Origin: Galerina marginata
Taxonomy: Eukaryota > Basidiomycota > Agaricomycetes > Agaricales > Galerinaceae
Direction of reading: 5' to 3'
Assembly: GCA_023014335.1 (NCBI GenBank)
Contig: JAECYW010000023.1
Location: 744,001 to 808,000, forward strand
DNA length: 64,000 bases
Part shown: in pieces, positions 1 through 10,294 of the stretch
Numbering within the stretch: position 1 is the first letter of the stretch
Layout of the letters: every line of letters starts with the position of its first letter
Made by a program: the position numbers and the translations under genes
Notes under the pieces: model-generated
Seen by the model: the letters and a program-made list of their open reading frames with translations, nothing else
Databases searched by the model: none
Told to the model about the DNA's origin: nothing

Positions 1-1788
1 AATCGCCTTTTCTTCGTGATGACCCGCTCTTTCGTGTGGGCAGATTTATCGGAGCAACTTCGTTGCCCCAGCCCCGGAGCCCGGTAGCTTCCATGCTGGC
101 TATGCCTACGCGGAGCAGCAGCACACCAAAATCTTCTTCAAACGGCAAGGTCTGGAAAAATCCAGGTTCCGGCTCGTCTTCGTCTGCCGAGTAGGAGTAG
201 TCAGGCTGAGTCTTAACAAGAGCACTCAAAAAATTGGTCTTACCGTACAGCGCTGTACCCTGTCCAACGCCTAGCCCGCTAAGTACACGATCAACCCGAC
301 CTCTAACGAGAAGTTGCACGAAGGCGTTTATGAAGACAGTAAGCAGGATGGTGCAGATGAGAAGTGTTTCGAAAATGTTTGGAATATAATTTAGCAGTGG
401 GTAATTCACTCCAGATGGGCGGCCAAGGTACGGTGATAGGCGTTGTGCGGTCGTTGATGTGGGCGTTATAGAAGCTGCAGCGGTCAGTGATGGCGATGGT
501 GACGAAGATTGAAAGAAGAATTTGGAGTACAAGGTGCCGTGGAAATGGGCAAGGGAGAGTATCGATGTTAATGCAGTTGGGAGGAGTCTATGGCCTGATA
601 GGCGCTTTGAGATGGAGAGAATGTGGAATATTGTTAACTGTCAAGAAGAAAGTAAGCATGTTGTCAATAAAACAAGGTACGATTTCATACCTGAAGCAGA
701 GGAATGGTTATAGTAATGATAACATGCTTGTCAGGCCTCGAAGGAGAGCCGTCGGTTGGTTTGAATACATGGGCTATAGGAGAAGAATAAACGTGCAGCA
801 AAAATGCGTAACCAACCTGATTCTAATCGGTTAAATAAAAGTAATTAAGCGTTTAGGTGGGAATCACAAACCAGGTTAAATGGAGATGTATTTGGGTTGG
901 CGTTGCCGATCGGAAAACCACTTCCCATTCCATCCAACGCCTTGATCAGACCCTCTACAAGGAATGCACCGCAAACAGCACAGAAAGTGCCCCAGCATAT
1001 CTCGCTCATTTCTTTCTGGACACACCACTTTCCCAGACTGTCAAATGAGCCCAAGACACCCCACCATGTGGTCTTCTGGACATCGGCATCGGTCAGCTTA
1101 GGAAGTATTTCAGACGTTTGCAGCACGAGGAGGAGCCAGATCAGAAGCATCTTGGAGAGAAAGTAGATAGATGGTAGATGTAACACGAGGCGAGTAGTGG
1201 TGCGACCAAAGTTGAGTGGTAAGACTGCTGCGTACAATTGTCTCCAGATAACGTTGTTCCGCTGGATTGGGGTGGCGAAGGTTGGGCCGAACCGGTATGC
1301 ATGTCGAGAACGACGGGCAGGTATTCGTGACGGGATAATGACGTTCTGCATCCGGTGCAGCAAGAGAGCCTGCAAGCAGGTAGGTAGAATGGTGTGAGTG
1401 AATTTAAAATATGAGTATGTTGAAAGAAATGCACCATAATGAACAGCCCAAGCATATACCAGGATGTAAAGAAACCCCAAGGGCCTGGAAACATTGATAG
1501 TTGATCTATTGCGGACGGTAAAGGAGTTTCTGTGCTTTGAACCGGTGCATAGGTAGAAGCCCAGTCTTCAACCACTGAAGTAGCAGGAATTTCAGACGTT
1601 TCTGAGAGAGTTCCAAAGGTTCCTTTCCGTAAACGTGCTAGGAGACGAGACGTTGGGAGCCTGGCAAAGATAGAGCTGAAATTAAGCGATATGTTGTAGG
1701 CCAGCAGAGATATCGGTGTCGCAAATGGCGGGGCATTGTAGCCTTGCTGGGTGGGCACAATATCTGCAACTACCGCAGCACCATTCAT
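1..1788 (-). CDS. Multi-pass membrane protein, 3' end outside window
   Basis: Partial gene read leftward; the C-terminus lies beyond base 1. Four exons join in frame: 1788-1435, 1369-872, 816-691 and 637 to the edge, with GT...AG introns of 65, 55 and 53 nt, giving at least 538 residues. The ATG at 1788 is the first in the open frame. Hydrophobic segments follow the GPWGFF motif (around residues 110-125), near TTRLVLHLPSIYFLSKMLL, in the SEICWGTFCAVCGAFLVEG stretch, after SPFNLVGYAFLLHVY, and in a late segment beginning IFETLLICTILLTVF. The conserved-looking tail carries FEEDFGVLLLRVGIASMEAT and GWGNEV. The layout resembles uncharacterised fungal integral membrane proteins; I cannot name the family. 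It is divergent from the gene at 2426, and its first exon was copied to 4195-4540 by a tandem duplication. Confidence 0.72.
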
Positions 1789-2425
1789 CTTGCTGAAATC
1801 CAAGTATTCCAGTCAAATGCCCGGGAGTTGTCGTCGGAGGTAATTATGAATTTCTGCTTTTCTATGGTCTCAACGTCATCAAGGAGTTGACATAAAGTGC
1901 GCCACATACCGCAACCGAAAGTCTACCAATTCTTCCAGCGCTGCACTTGTCGACAACGACGAGAAATTGAGGAGAAACCTGCTGCGAAGGTAGCCTTAAG
2001 GCTGGAGGCTTGAGGGTATCGACGTCGGGTAACAAATGATGATTAATATGCAGTGTGGTCTATGTTTGTTCCATTGACACGTTCCAATCACTGGTTGCTT
2101 GATGACTCTTCCTAATGTTTTGCCGTCCTTTCACTGCTTTCCATAATGACTGGAGGCATCTGATATGACATGGAGTACGGTAAAAATCCGTTCATGTTGC
2201 TCAAGATCGCCCACGGTCACCAAGTTGCGACCCTGCAATCCCTGAAACCAGTGAAACGCCAAATAGCGCCGGAACGCCGGCCTACCCATCTTGTCTCCAA
2301 CGTATCCCCGGCAGCCGAATAATGATCTTCTGCGGATATACAACTGGCACCGCCCGTCCTGCTTCATGTGAGGTTGGGTCTCCATTGCAGGCTTGACCAG
2401 TTACTCTTCCTTTGAACTCGACGAG
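1789..2425. other. Divergent intergenic region, duplicated at 4541-5205
   Basis: This is the shared upstream region of the minus-strand membrane protein and the plus-strand gene at 2426. No gene is seen. The part near 2085-2180 (a TTGATGACTCTTCCTAAT-type stretch, then TTTCACTGCTTTCCATAATGACTG) recurs with changes near 4850-4910, so both promoter directions were copied with the tandem duplication. Confidence 0.6.
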
Positions 2426-4096
2426 ATGAGCACAGCACCTCCACGCTGGGTCGTGGTGGACGACACCGACGTTAATATTCAATATTCTGGCGATGGGAGA
2501 GATTGGGTACAAAACCAAGGCAGTCGAGACGACGTAGGGAATTTTGGACCACCCTACAAAAGTACATTGCATGGGACGATCATGAACGCCAGTCTTTCTT
2601 ATTCTTTCTCTGGTGATTATCCTCGCAGTTTTATCTTGATTCCTGCATGCTGAATGACTGTTTTCGTAGGCACCCAAGTGCAGATTTTTGGATCCAACAA
2701 CCCTCGCAATGACTCCGGTGTAATCGATCCGACGTGGGAATGCTTCGTAGACAACGTCCGCGTCCCTCCAAGCGACCCCTTCCAGTTCCCAGAAAACAAC
2801 TGGGGGTTTTGCGGAAAAGACCAACTCTCCGATGGCCCCCATGTAATCACAGTGAACGTGACAGTTATGAAAGCGCAGACGTTCTGGTTCGACTCGATTC
2901 ACTACGTTCCTTCTCCCAGCGTTGCTCTCGACCAGGCGGCTGTACAACTCGACTCTTTTGATCCCTCGCTGCAGTATGGCCCTGGATGGGGGGCGCTTGG
3001 CGGTGGTGCTAACCAGACCGGCCAGACAAATGCAATTGCAAACATGGACTTCGTCGGTGGGTCAAACCGACACAAGCTGCATTATTTAGCGCTGATAAAT
3101 CCCCCTTTAGGCGTCTCTGTTAGCTGGTATGGGTTCATTCCTACAGAATTCCCGCACGCTGCGACGACGGCTAGTTACGCCATCGATGGGGGAGCACCTA
3201 CCAGTTTCGTGCTGAAGGGTTTGACTGCTGATACCAGCCCTACAATTTACAATCAAAAATTCTTCGAAACGCCGACTCTCCCAGCCGGCCACCACCAGCT
3301 TGTCGTCACCTACCACGGCACATCTCAAACCACACCTCTTACCCTTGATTACCTTATTATTCAAAATGGCACTATTCCGTCGTCAAATACAACGACACCT
3401 GGAACGTCTCCAAGCGGAGATTCCCATGGATCAGATCCAGTCAAGAAGTCAAACAATACCGCTGCCATTGTTGGAGGTATCATCGGTGGTCTGGTGCTCA
3501 TCGCAATCGCAATCGCCGCTTACCTGTACCTCCGTCGACGGGAGAAAAAACTAAACGAAAGAGCCCCTGTGGACGAACCAGCTCCTGCCTTCGTCGAACC
3601 TTTCCATTATACTCCTGTTCGATCATCAGTGCCTCAGCTCCACGACACGAAATCTTCAGCACCTGTTTCTCTCTCTTATCAAGGTCACAGCCCCCAATTT
3701 AGTACGAGCACATTTCCTACCAACACCCACCATGGCTCGATGCCCAGCTTCAGCAACACCGAGCTCCAATCTGCTATTGCACCCAGCTCATCCTCCGGCA
3801 CCAGCTATCCTTCCAATGCCAATACTTATGGTAACCGAACAACGGCGGCCCAGAGTAACCAAGGATACTTGTCACCCACCACACCGTTATCGCCTATGAG
3901 CGACAAGGCAAGGCGCGAGGCAGAAGCGACTGCTAACGTCCTTCGTTCGCAGACATCGCAGCCAGCCTCGGGCCCATCACTTGCCGAAGATTCTAGTTCG
4001 AGGGTAATGATGCACGAAGATAGTGGTTTCCGGATGCCGCCAACGGGCGAACGTACCAGCGTCGTAGAAGTTCCCCCAATGTATACACCTGGATAA
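2426..4096 (+). CDS. Single-pass membrane protein with two beta-rich ectodomains (copy 1)
   Basis: Two exons, 2426-2612 and 2670-4096, joined across a 57-nt GT...AG intron, encode 537 residues. The ATG at 2426 is matched by the paralogue's ATG at 5206. Residues 1-325 form two beta-rich segments of the kind common in Agaricomycete surface proteins; the first opens with a WVVVDDTDVNIQYSG motif, contains many N-glycosylation sites and the WECFVDNVRVP stretch, and shows no obvious signal peptide. A Ser/Thr/Asn-rich linker leads to one transmembrane helix at about residues 327-350 (IVGGIIGGLVLIAIAIAAYLYL), a RRREKK stop-transfer patch, and a proline/serine-rich cytoplasmic tail ending in VEVPPMYTPG. 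A receptor or wall-sensor-like role is inferred from architecture only. It is the product of a tandem duplication together with the gene at 5206. Confidence 0.85.
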
Positions 4097-4194
4097 GACT
4101 CCCACCTTTATATTTTTTTATTGCACTCGAGTAGTTGCTGTCATAACCCAAGCAGTGGACCATATATCTATATACAATTATTCCTTTACGCACA

Positions 4195-4540
4195 TCATAA
4201 AATAGCCCAAGCGTGTATGTACCTTGATGTAAAGAAGCCCCAAGGACCAGGAAACGTTAATATGTAGTTGATCTTTCGTGGAGGAAAAGGAGTTTCTGTG
4301 CTTTGAATGGGTGCATAGGTCGAAACCCAATTGTCGAGGACTGAAGTGGCAGGAATTGCGGATACCGTCCAAACCGTTCCTTTTCGTAGTTGTGCTAGGA
4401 GATGAGACTCGGAAGTTGGGAACCTGGCAAGGCTTGGAGCTGAAATTAAGCGATACTTATGTAAATGTTGTAACTTGACTCGTAAGTCAGCAGCAGAGTT
4501 CGCATATTGGATATCAGGGCTATGCATCAGGCCTCAAGTT
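4195..4540 (-). pseudogene. Truncated copy of membrane-protein exon 1
   Basis: The minus strand here encodes stretches such as LLAQLRKGT, SAIPATSVLDNW, STYAPIQSTETP and FPGPWGFFTS, matching LLARLRKGT, SEIPATSVVEDW, STYAPVQSTETP and FPGPWGFFTS in exon 1 of the gene at 1-1788. The upstream part is shifted in frame relative to that gene, and the copy stops at the end of exon 1 with nothing of exons 2-4 following. It is a 5' fragment carried along by the tandem duplication and is very unlikely to make a functional protein. Confidence 0.8.
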
Positions 4541-5205
4541 TCTCCTGGATTTCTCGTCGTCGTCGGCAAGTGCGCTCGAGCCTCGAAGAGTTGGTAGGCT
4601 TTTCTTCACAGCATGTGGCTATGCCCGAAGATTCCGAGACACCAAACCCACCTCTGTCAAATACTTCTTCGTGACGGGACCGCGCGAAAGCAGAAATTCC
4701 TAATTACCTCCGCCACAACTGCCGGGCATTCGACAGGAATACTTAGAGGCCTTGGAATTTAGCAAGACGAATAGTGCTGCGGTTAAGTGTAGCAGATAAA
4801 TATTGTGCCGACGCTACGACTCCCTGCCAATTGCGACACCAACATCTCGGCTGCCTGATGACTCTTTCTAATAGCTTTCTGTCCTTTCACTGCTTTCCAT
4901 AATGACTGCCAGAGGGATCTGATATGACATGACATGGAGTACGGGTAGCAGTCCGTTCCTGTTGCTCAAATTCGTCCTCGGTGAACTGGTTTGGTCATCA
5001 AGTTTCAACCCTGCAACGCTATGTAAATTGTACTGGAACGCCTGCCTCGCACTGTTGATCATGACAGTCTCTGTTGATACAAATCGATGCGATACTCTCG
5101 CTGTTATGACCTTCTGCGGCGATACAATTGGCCCCTCCCAGCGCTTCTTGGGAGGTTGGATCCCCCTTGCATTGACTGGTTACTCATTTCATTGAACTCG
5201 ACGAG
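4541..5205. other. Duplicated divergent intergenic region
   Basis: Second copy of the region at 1789-2425. It lies between the exon fragment on the minus strand and the gene at 5206 and presumably supplies the promoter of that gene. No further coding sequence is seen. Confidence 0.55.
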
Positions 5206-6731
5206 ATGAGCACAGCGCCGCAGCGCTGGGTCGTTGTGGACGACATGGACGTTAATATTCAATATTCTGGCGATGGGAGAGATTGGGTCCTAGACCAAGG
5301 CAACCGGGACGACGTAGGGAATTTTGGACCATCCTACAAAAGTACATTGCATGGGACGACCATGAATGCCAGTCTTTCTTATTCTTTCTCTGGTGCGTAT
5401 CCTTGCAGTTATCTTTCGACATGCCGAATGACCTTTTCATAGGCACCCATGTGCAGGTATATGGTTCCAACAACCCTCGCAATGACTCTGGTGTAATCGA
5501 CCCGACGTGGGAATGCTTCGTGGACAACGTCCGTGTCCCTCCAACCGCGCCATTCCAGTCCTCAGAAAACAATTGGGAGTTTTGCGACCAGGACCACCTC
5601 TCCGATGGCCCCCATGTAATCACAGTGAACGTGACAGTTATGAAAGCGCAGACGTTTTGGTTTGACTCGCTTCGCTATGTTCCTTCCCCCAGCCTTGCTC
5701 TCGACCAGCTGACTGTATTACTCAAATCTTCTGATCCCTTGCTGCAGTATGGTCCTGGATGGGGGGCACTTGGCAATGGCGTTGAAGGCAACATTACAGG
5801 TCAAACAAATTCAATTGCAAACCTCGACTTCGTCGGTGGGTTGAACGGACACTATCTGCATTATTTAGCGCTGACAAACCCCCCTTTAGGTGTCTCTGTT
5901 AGCTGGTATGGGTTTATTCCCCAAGAATTCCCGCACGCTGCGACGACAGCTAGTTACGCCATCGATGGGGGAGCACCTTCCAGTTTCATACTGAGTGGTC
6001 TGCCTGCTTCCAGTGCTAATACAGTATACAACCAAAAGTTCTTCGAAACGCCGACGCTCCCAGCCGGCCACCACCAGCTTGTCGTCACCTACCTCGGCGA
6101 CTCTCAAACTACACCTTTTACCCTCGATCACCTTATTATTCAAAATGGCACTGTTCCGCCCACAAATACAATAATTCCGTCCTCCAACACAACCATTTCG
6201 TCATCAAACACAACTACATCTGGAACACCCCCAGGAGGGGGATCCCATGGATCAGATCCGATGAGGAAGTCGAGCAATACTGCTGTCATTGTCGGAGGCA
6301 TCATCGGGGTTGTGGTGCTCGTCGCAATCGCAATCACCGCTTATCTGTACCTTCGCCGACGGGAGAAAAATTTGAACGAAAGAGCCCACGTGGGCGAACC
6401 AGCCTCTGGCTTCATCGAACCTTTCCACTATATTCCTGTCTCGTCATCAGTGGCCCAGTTCCAGAACACGGAACCACCAGCACCTGTTGCTCTCAGCTAT
6501 CAAGGTCGCAGCCCCAAATTTAATACTAGCAACACTCACCACAGCTTAAGGCGCGAGGCAGAAGCGACTGCTAACGTCCTTCGTTCGCAGATGTCGCAGC
6601 CAACCTTGAGTCCATCATTTGCCGAGAATTCTAGTCCGAGGGTGATGATGCACGAAGATAGTGGTTTCCGGATACCGACAGGCGGACCTGCTAGCATCGT
6701 AGAAGTGCCTCCAATGTATACACCTGGATAG
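5206..6731 (+). CDS. Single-pass membrane protein with two beta-rich ectodomains (copy 2)
   Basis: Paralogue of the gene at 2426. Exons 5206-5392 and 5443-6731, with the intron at the same position and phase, encode 491 residues. The ectodomain is closely similar throughout (shared TQ/THVQ, RNDSGVIDPTWECFVDNVRVPP and WYGFIP..EFPHAATTASYAIDGGAP stretches, each broken by a few changes). The linker before the transmembrane helix is longer and richer in Ser/Thr/Asn repeats (NTIIPSSNTTISSSNTTT). The cytoplasmic tail has lost roughly 50-60 residues compared with copy 1: the sequence passes from SNTHH directly to LRREAEATANVLRSQ, while both tails end in the same VEVPPMYTPG. The transmembrane helix and RRREK patch are kept. 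A surface-sensor-like role is inferred only. Confidence 0.84.
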
Positions 6732-7139
6732 ACTGTCCCATCTGTAATTTTTCTACATTGCACTTGAGTAGTTGCTGCCATAATCTGCCGAGGATTCAAG
6801 CGGTGTATGATATATCTATATGTAATTATTCGTTTGATACAATTTTGATTCTTCTGCAAAAGATTGGAGAGGATTAAAGGAGAACATTCCACCAAACTCA
6901 ACTTGAAAGGGTATAAAATACTTCTCAATGTAATTGAATATCTTGGCCGTGGCCGTCAGCGTGGCCAGCTCGACTGGAGAGGACGCCGTGATCAAGTGCA
7001 ATGCACATTTTTTGGACATAGGGTTTGAGAATGACCCTTTTTGCATAAATCACCGTCGAAGAAGCTTAAGGCGACAAACAACATAATAACTTAAGCTGAT
7101 AAAAGACAGACCAAAATCATAGGCAATCCACGAGACACC
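6732..7139. other. Convergent intergenic region with one weak minus ORF
   Basis: Lies between the 3' ends of the genes at 5206 and 7140. A 76-codon open frame on the minus strand (7046-6816) contains KCALHLITASSPVELATLTATAKIF; it starts at a non-unique ATG and matches no family I recognise. It may be a relic or chance frame. Confidence 0.3.
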
Positions 7140-9720
7140 TCAATACCCCCTTTTCAACCTTTCGTTCTCCAACCTTAAGCGTTGGTTTTCGTCCCTCAAA
7201 TCCCTCAAGTCACCCACATATTCATCCATCAATGTCCGCAGCTCCGTTTTCCACCCCCGCCCCATCCGAAGCAAATCCAGATGGAGCCCCATCATCTCGG
7301 CCTTGGTCTCCCTCTGGAAATCGAACATTACATCTTGCACGATGGTCTTGAGGAGCTCATGTGCAGATGTGCCACCTCCTCCAGGGGATGCGCCTGTATG
7401 GGAGCTGGGATTTAACGGAGAGTCTGCTGCCCACGAGTTAGTGGATCCTGATCCGCTGGCAGAAACACCTGGGATTGGCCGACGGGGTGAGATTTGCATA
7501 GAAAGATCTCGCTGTCGCTCTTTCGACGCCTCGTCTTCGTCATGAAATCCAGAGTTATCTGAGTCCTCTTCATCGTCTTGGAATCCAACAGTTTTGCCCT
7601 TCCCCTTCACGTCCCTTCCTCTTTTCTTCCTGTCATTTTCCTTGCCAGCCTGGACCCAGCGGTCAACCTCGGGCGTGCCCAACCCAAGCACGGCCATGCC
7701 CTTTTGCTTTTGCTTCTGTCCAGGTATTGGCGTAACAGGCTCATGTCCCATGTCAGGAAGATCAGGAGATGGAGTGCGGCTTAGAGCTGCCCTTGATAGT
7801 ACGGTTGGTCGAGAACGAGCTGGTGAGGAATTTCGCGTGGCTACACTGGTTGGAGAGGACCGTTGCCGCGACGCAGAAGAGGACGGACGTGAAGCATGTG
7901 ATGCTGATGTAGTAGTCGTAGTTATACCTTTTGTGGTCCCATTACTTTGAGTGGAGAGGGCTGAAATCGATCCAGAGCCTGCCCGAGACGTAGAAGATAT
8001 GACACGCTCTCTGGGCAACGGGCTAGATCGAGGAACAGCCAAACGGTCGCCAGTCGATGCCGAAGTTGTAATACTAGCTGTAGAAGCCTTTCGACTTGAA
8101 ATAGTAGATGTTGAAATGGAAGTCGGCATGGTTCTGGCTCGTCGAGGGTTTTCGGCTTCTGTTGTTCTTGAAGAGATTTTGACAGCATTGTCGGTATTTC
8201 CTCGAGGTGAAGGTGAAGGCCGAGGTCTAAGACTGTCGGTCGAGAGTTTCCTTGATACCTTGACTGGTGTCGTTGTAGTCTTTCCGCGCCTGCGATTACT
8301 CAGCTCATCGAGTTGCCCTGTAAGTGGGAACGTTATCAGTAGTCAATCTCAAGTCAAGGAAGGGTGCCTCGTACCAGCAATATCTCCAGCGCTGCCGCTG
8401 TTTCCAAGAGGGTCTCGCACTGGAGACAGGACATTCTTCGCTTCTTTGCTGATTGGCCGTTTTAATGGCGTACTTGCAGGACCTCCTTCCTTGACTGAGG
8501 AAGGTGCTCTACGACTGGCGGGCGAAGCAGCTGCCGTTGCCGCTCGAGGACGAGCAGGTGATGGCGCCGTTTTAGAAGTGGGCTTAGCAGGTGCATTATT
8601 TATGGCACGACGTGTCGTTGGAAGCGGTTCAGCAGGGGCAGACGGTTTCCTGGTGATTGCAGCTGAGGCGCCAACTGGGGTCTTCGTGGGCCCATCTATC
8701 GTAGTTTTGGCCTTTTTCTAATGACATTGGTTGAGTAAAGAATAAAGGAATTTATTTCCGAAAGATTACCTGAACACTGATGGTTTGAACGCGACTGCCA
8801 TTAACGCTCAGGGTGATTGTCTTGGGAGGTTTGTCAAGGGCACGTAGATCGACGAGCAGCAGTTTTCCTGTTGCCGTCCCGAAGTATATAGCGGCTCCTT
8901 CTGGAGAAAATCCAAGGGAGGTTAGAGGATATTTCAAGTTAAGCGTTCGGAAGAGCCTAAGGTTGTCAGAAATTAGTTACTGCTAGAGAGACGGAACAAA
9001 CAACAACACGTACGCCTTCTCCTTCTCCAGGTCTATAAGTCCAACAAACCCAGTTGAGGTTGCGACTACCACCAAAGTCTTACTGAATGGACTGCAAGCC
9101 ACAGCTGTAATATCCCCGGTTGACGATTCACTCATGGCGATATTCTTGATTGGACCAGAGGGACGCGTCGTGTCATATACCATGAGGTGTTTTCCAGCTG
9201 CAACAAGGAGCCTTGTGCGGGAATGTGGATGGAAGGTCGAGGTGTTGATGCCTTGGTTAGGGAGTCCCCTCAGAACGGTATGAGATCCAAGGGTAATGTT
9301 ATGAACGTGAGCGGCGCCTGCAGATGTTGAGGCAAGGAGTGTGAGGTCATTTGAGAGTGAAAGTGAGTTTATCGACGCCTTGTGGGATTCGAATGTCTGC
9401 GATATTTGCGAATTTGGGTCACAATCCAGAAAGTGAATTTTATCCTCGCAGGTGAAGATAACATTATCTTTGTCTCTTGAAACCAAATGAGAAATGGTCC
9501 CGAGTCCATGAGAGTATACATCTTTCAAGGCATTGGAAGTGGGCTCATATCTGTGTATGGTTTTGGCAGAGGAAATATAGAGAAACGCATTGTCGGGTGA
9601 CCACGAGCTTGCGGTGGGTGTTTCAATGAGATCCAAACACGAAGGTATCGAGGACGGCGCTTTCTTGAGAATTGCTGGGTCCGAGACGCTCAGGGCGTCT
9701 CCTGTCGTGGCTGCGAACAT
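7140..9720 (-). CDS. NEDD1: NEDD1-like WD-repeat protein, gamma-tubulin complex recruiting factor
   Basis: Four exons, 9720-9014, 8956-8770, 8717-8375 and 8317-7140, join in frame to 804 residues. The first ATG in frame is at 9720. Residues 1-298 form WD40-type repeats (for example SSWSPDNAFLYISSA, SINSLSLSNDLTLLASTS, SLGFSPEGAAIYFGTATGKLLLVDLR). The middle about 430 residues are Ser/Thr/Pro-rich and likely disordered. The last about 70 residues form a helical segment starting HELLKTIVQDVMFDFQRE and ending in a leucine-rich coiled coil (DLRDENQRLRLENERLKRGY). In characterised NEDD1/GCP-WD proteins the C-terminal helices bind gamma-tubulin complexes and the propeller targets them to spindle poles and microtubules. 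Naming rests on this propeller plus C-terminal helix pairing. It is divergent from the gene at 10295. Confidence 0.82.
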
Positions 9721-10294
9721 GAGTGAGATCAACTTTTAACTTCTTTGCTGAGGATCTTTCAATGTTGAACGCGTCAATAAGCGTCAACAACACGACTCAA
9801 TCATGTGATGTAATTTCTCACGCTACTGGTGATTAGATTTGATCATGTCATTGCGTGTCGTGTACGCGCATCTACTTACCCTGCTCCGACCTTTGTAGAG
9901 GTTCGGGCTTCCACGGTAGCATTACGACCACCACAGTGATGGAAGAGCTTTCTATTTTCTTATCTCCGTATTGTAAGTGGCCGAGGTCGGTGAGTGTTCT
10001 CAGCTCCTATGGAATGTTTCATGCTGAGGCATATCCTAGAGTATATTACTTATTACCTGCAGTGGCAGTTCCCGGCCGAAGCTATTAAGTTTTCTCATTG
10101 CACTGCCTTGTGCAGTGAACGATTCCTGATGCATATGCCCAATGATTAGGTTGTTGGAGTGTTGCTATGCGAAACGGTACCAGTGATGACCAGCCTGGCC
10201 CAGCCATCAGGGAAGACTCGGAAGGGAGAAAGGCGAACCCAACATCGCCAAACTATGACCGTCTCTTGACCCTCATCCTGGTCCACCTTTAGTC
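9721..10294. other. Divergent intergenic region
   Basis: Upstream of both the NEDD1-like gene (minus) and the membrane-protein gene at 10295 (plus). No further gene is seen; it should hold both promoters. Confidence 0.5.

Larger units (their letters stand above)
1430..4185. repeat. Tandem segmental duplication, copy 1
   Basis: The unit runs from the end of exon 1 of the minus-strand membrane gene, through the divergent intergenic region, to just past the 3' end of the gene at 2426. The same order of sequence reappears directly downstream at about 4190-6835. Breakpoints are estimated by eye: homology starts at the shared AGCCCAAGC stretch (about 1444 and 4202) and ends near the shared ATATATCTATAT...AATTATTC stretch (about 4165-4185 and 6810-6833). 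Confidence 0.8.
4190..6835. repeat. Tandem segmental duplication, copy 2
   Basis: Direct downstream copy of about 1430-4185: truncated exon fragment, intergenic region, complete membrane-protein gene and 3' flank, all in the same order and orientation. Copies differ by many substitutions and indels, so the event is not very recent. Confidence 0.8.

Noticed and set aside
5283..5442. Alternative upstream start reading through the intron of the second membrane-protein gene
   Set aside because: The paralogue shows the ATG at 5206 and the 50-nt intron; the read-through frame gives an N-terminus unlike the paralogue.
7951..8721. 256-codon plus-strand open frame
   Set aside because: It is antisense to NEDD1 exons 3 and 4, whose frame and splice sites are well supported.
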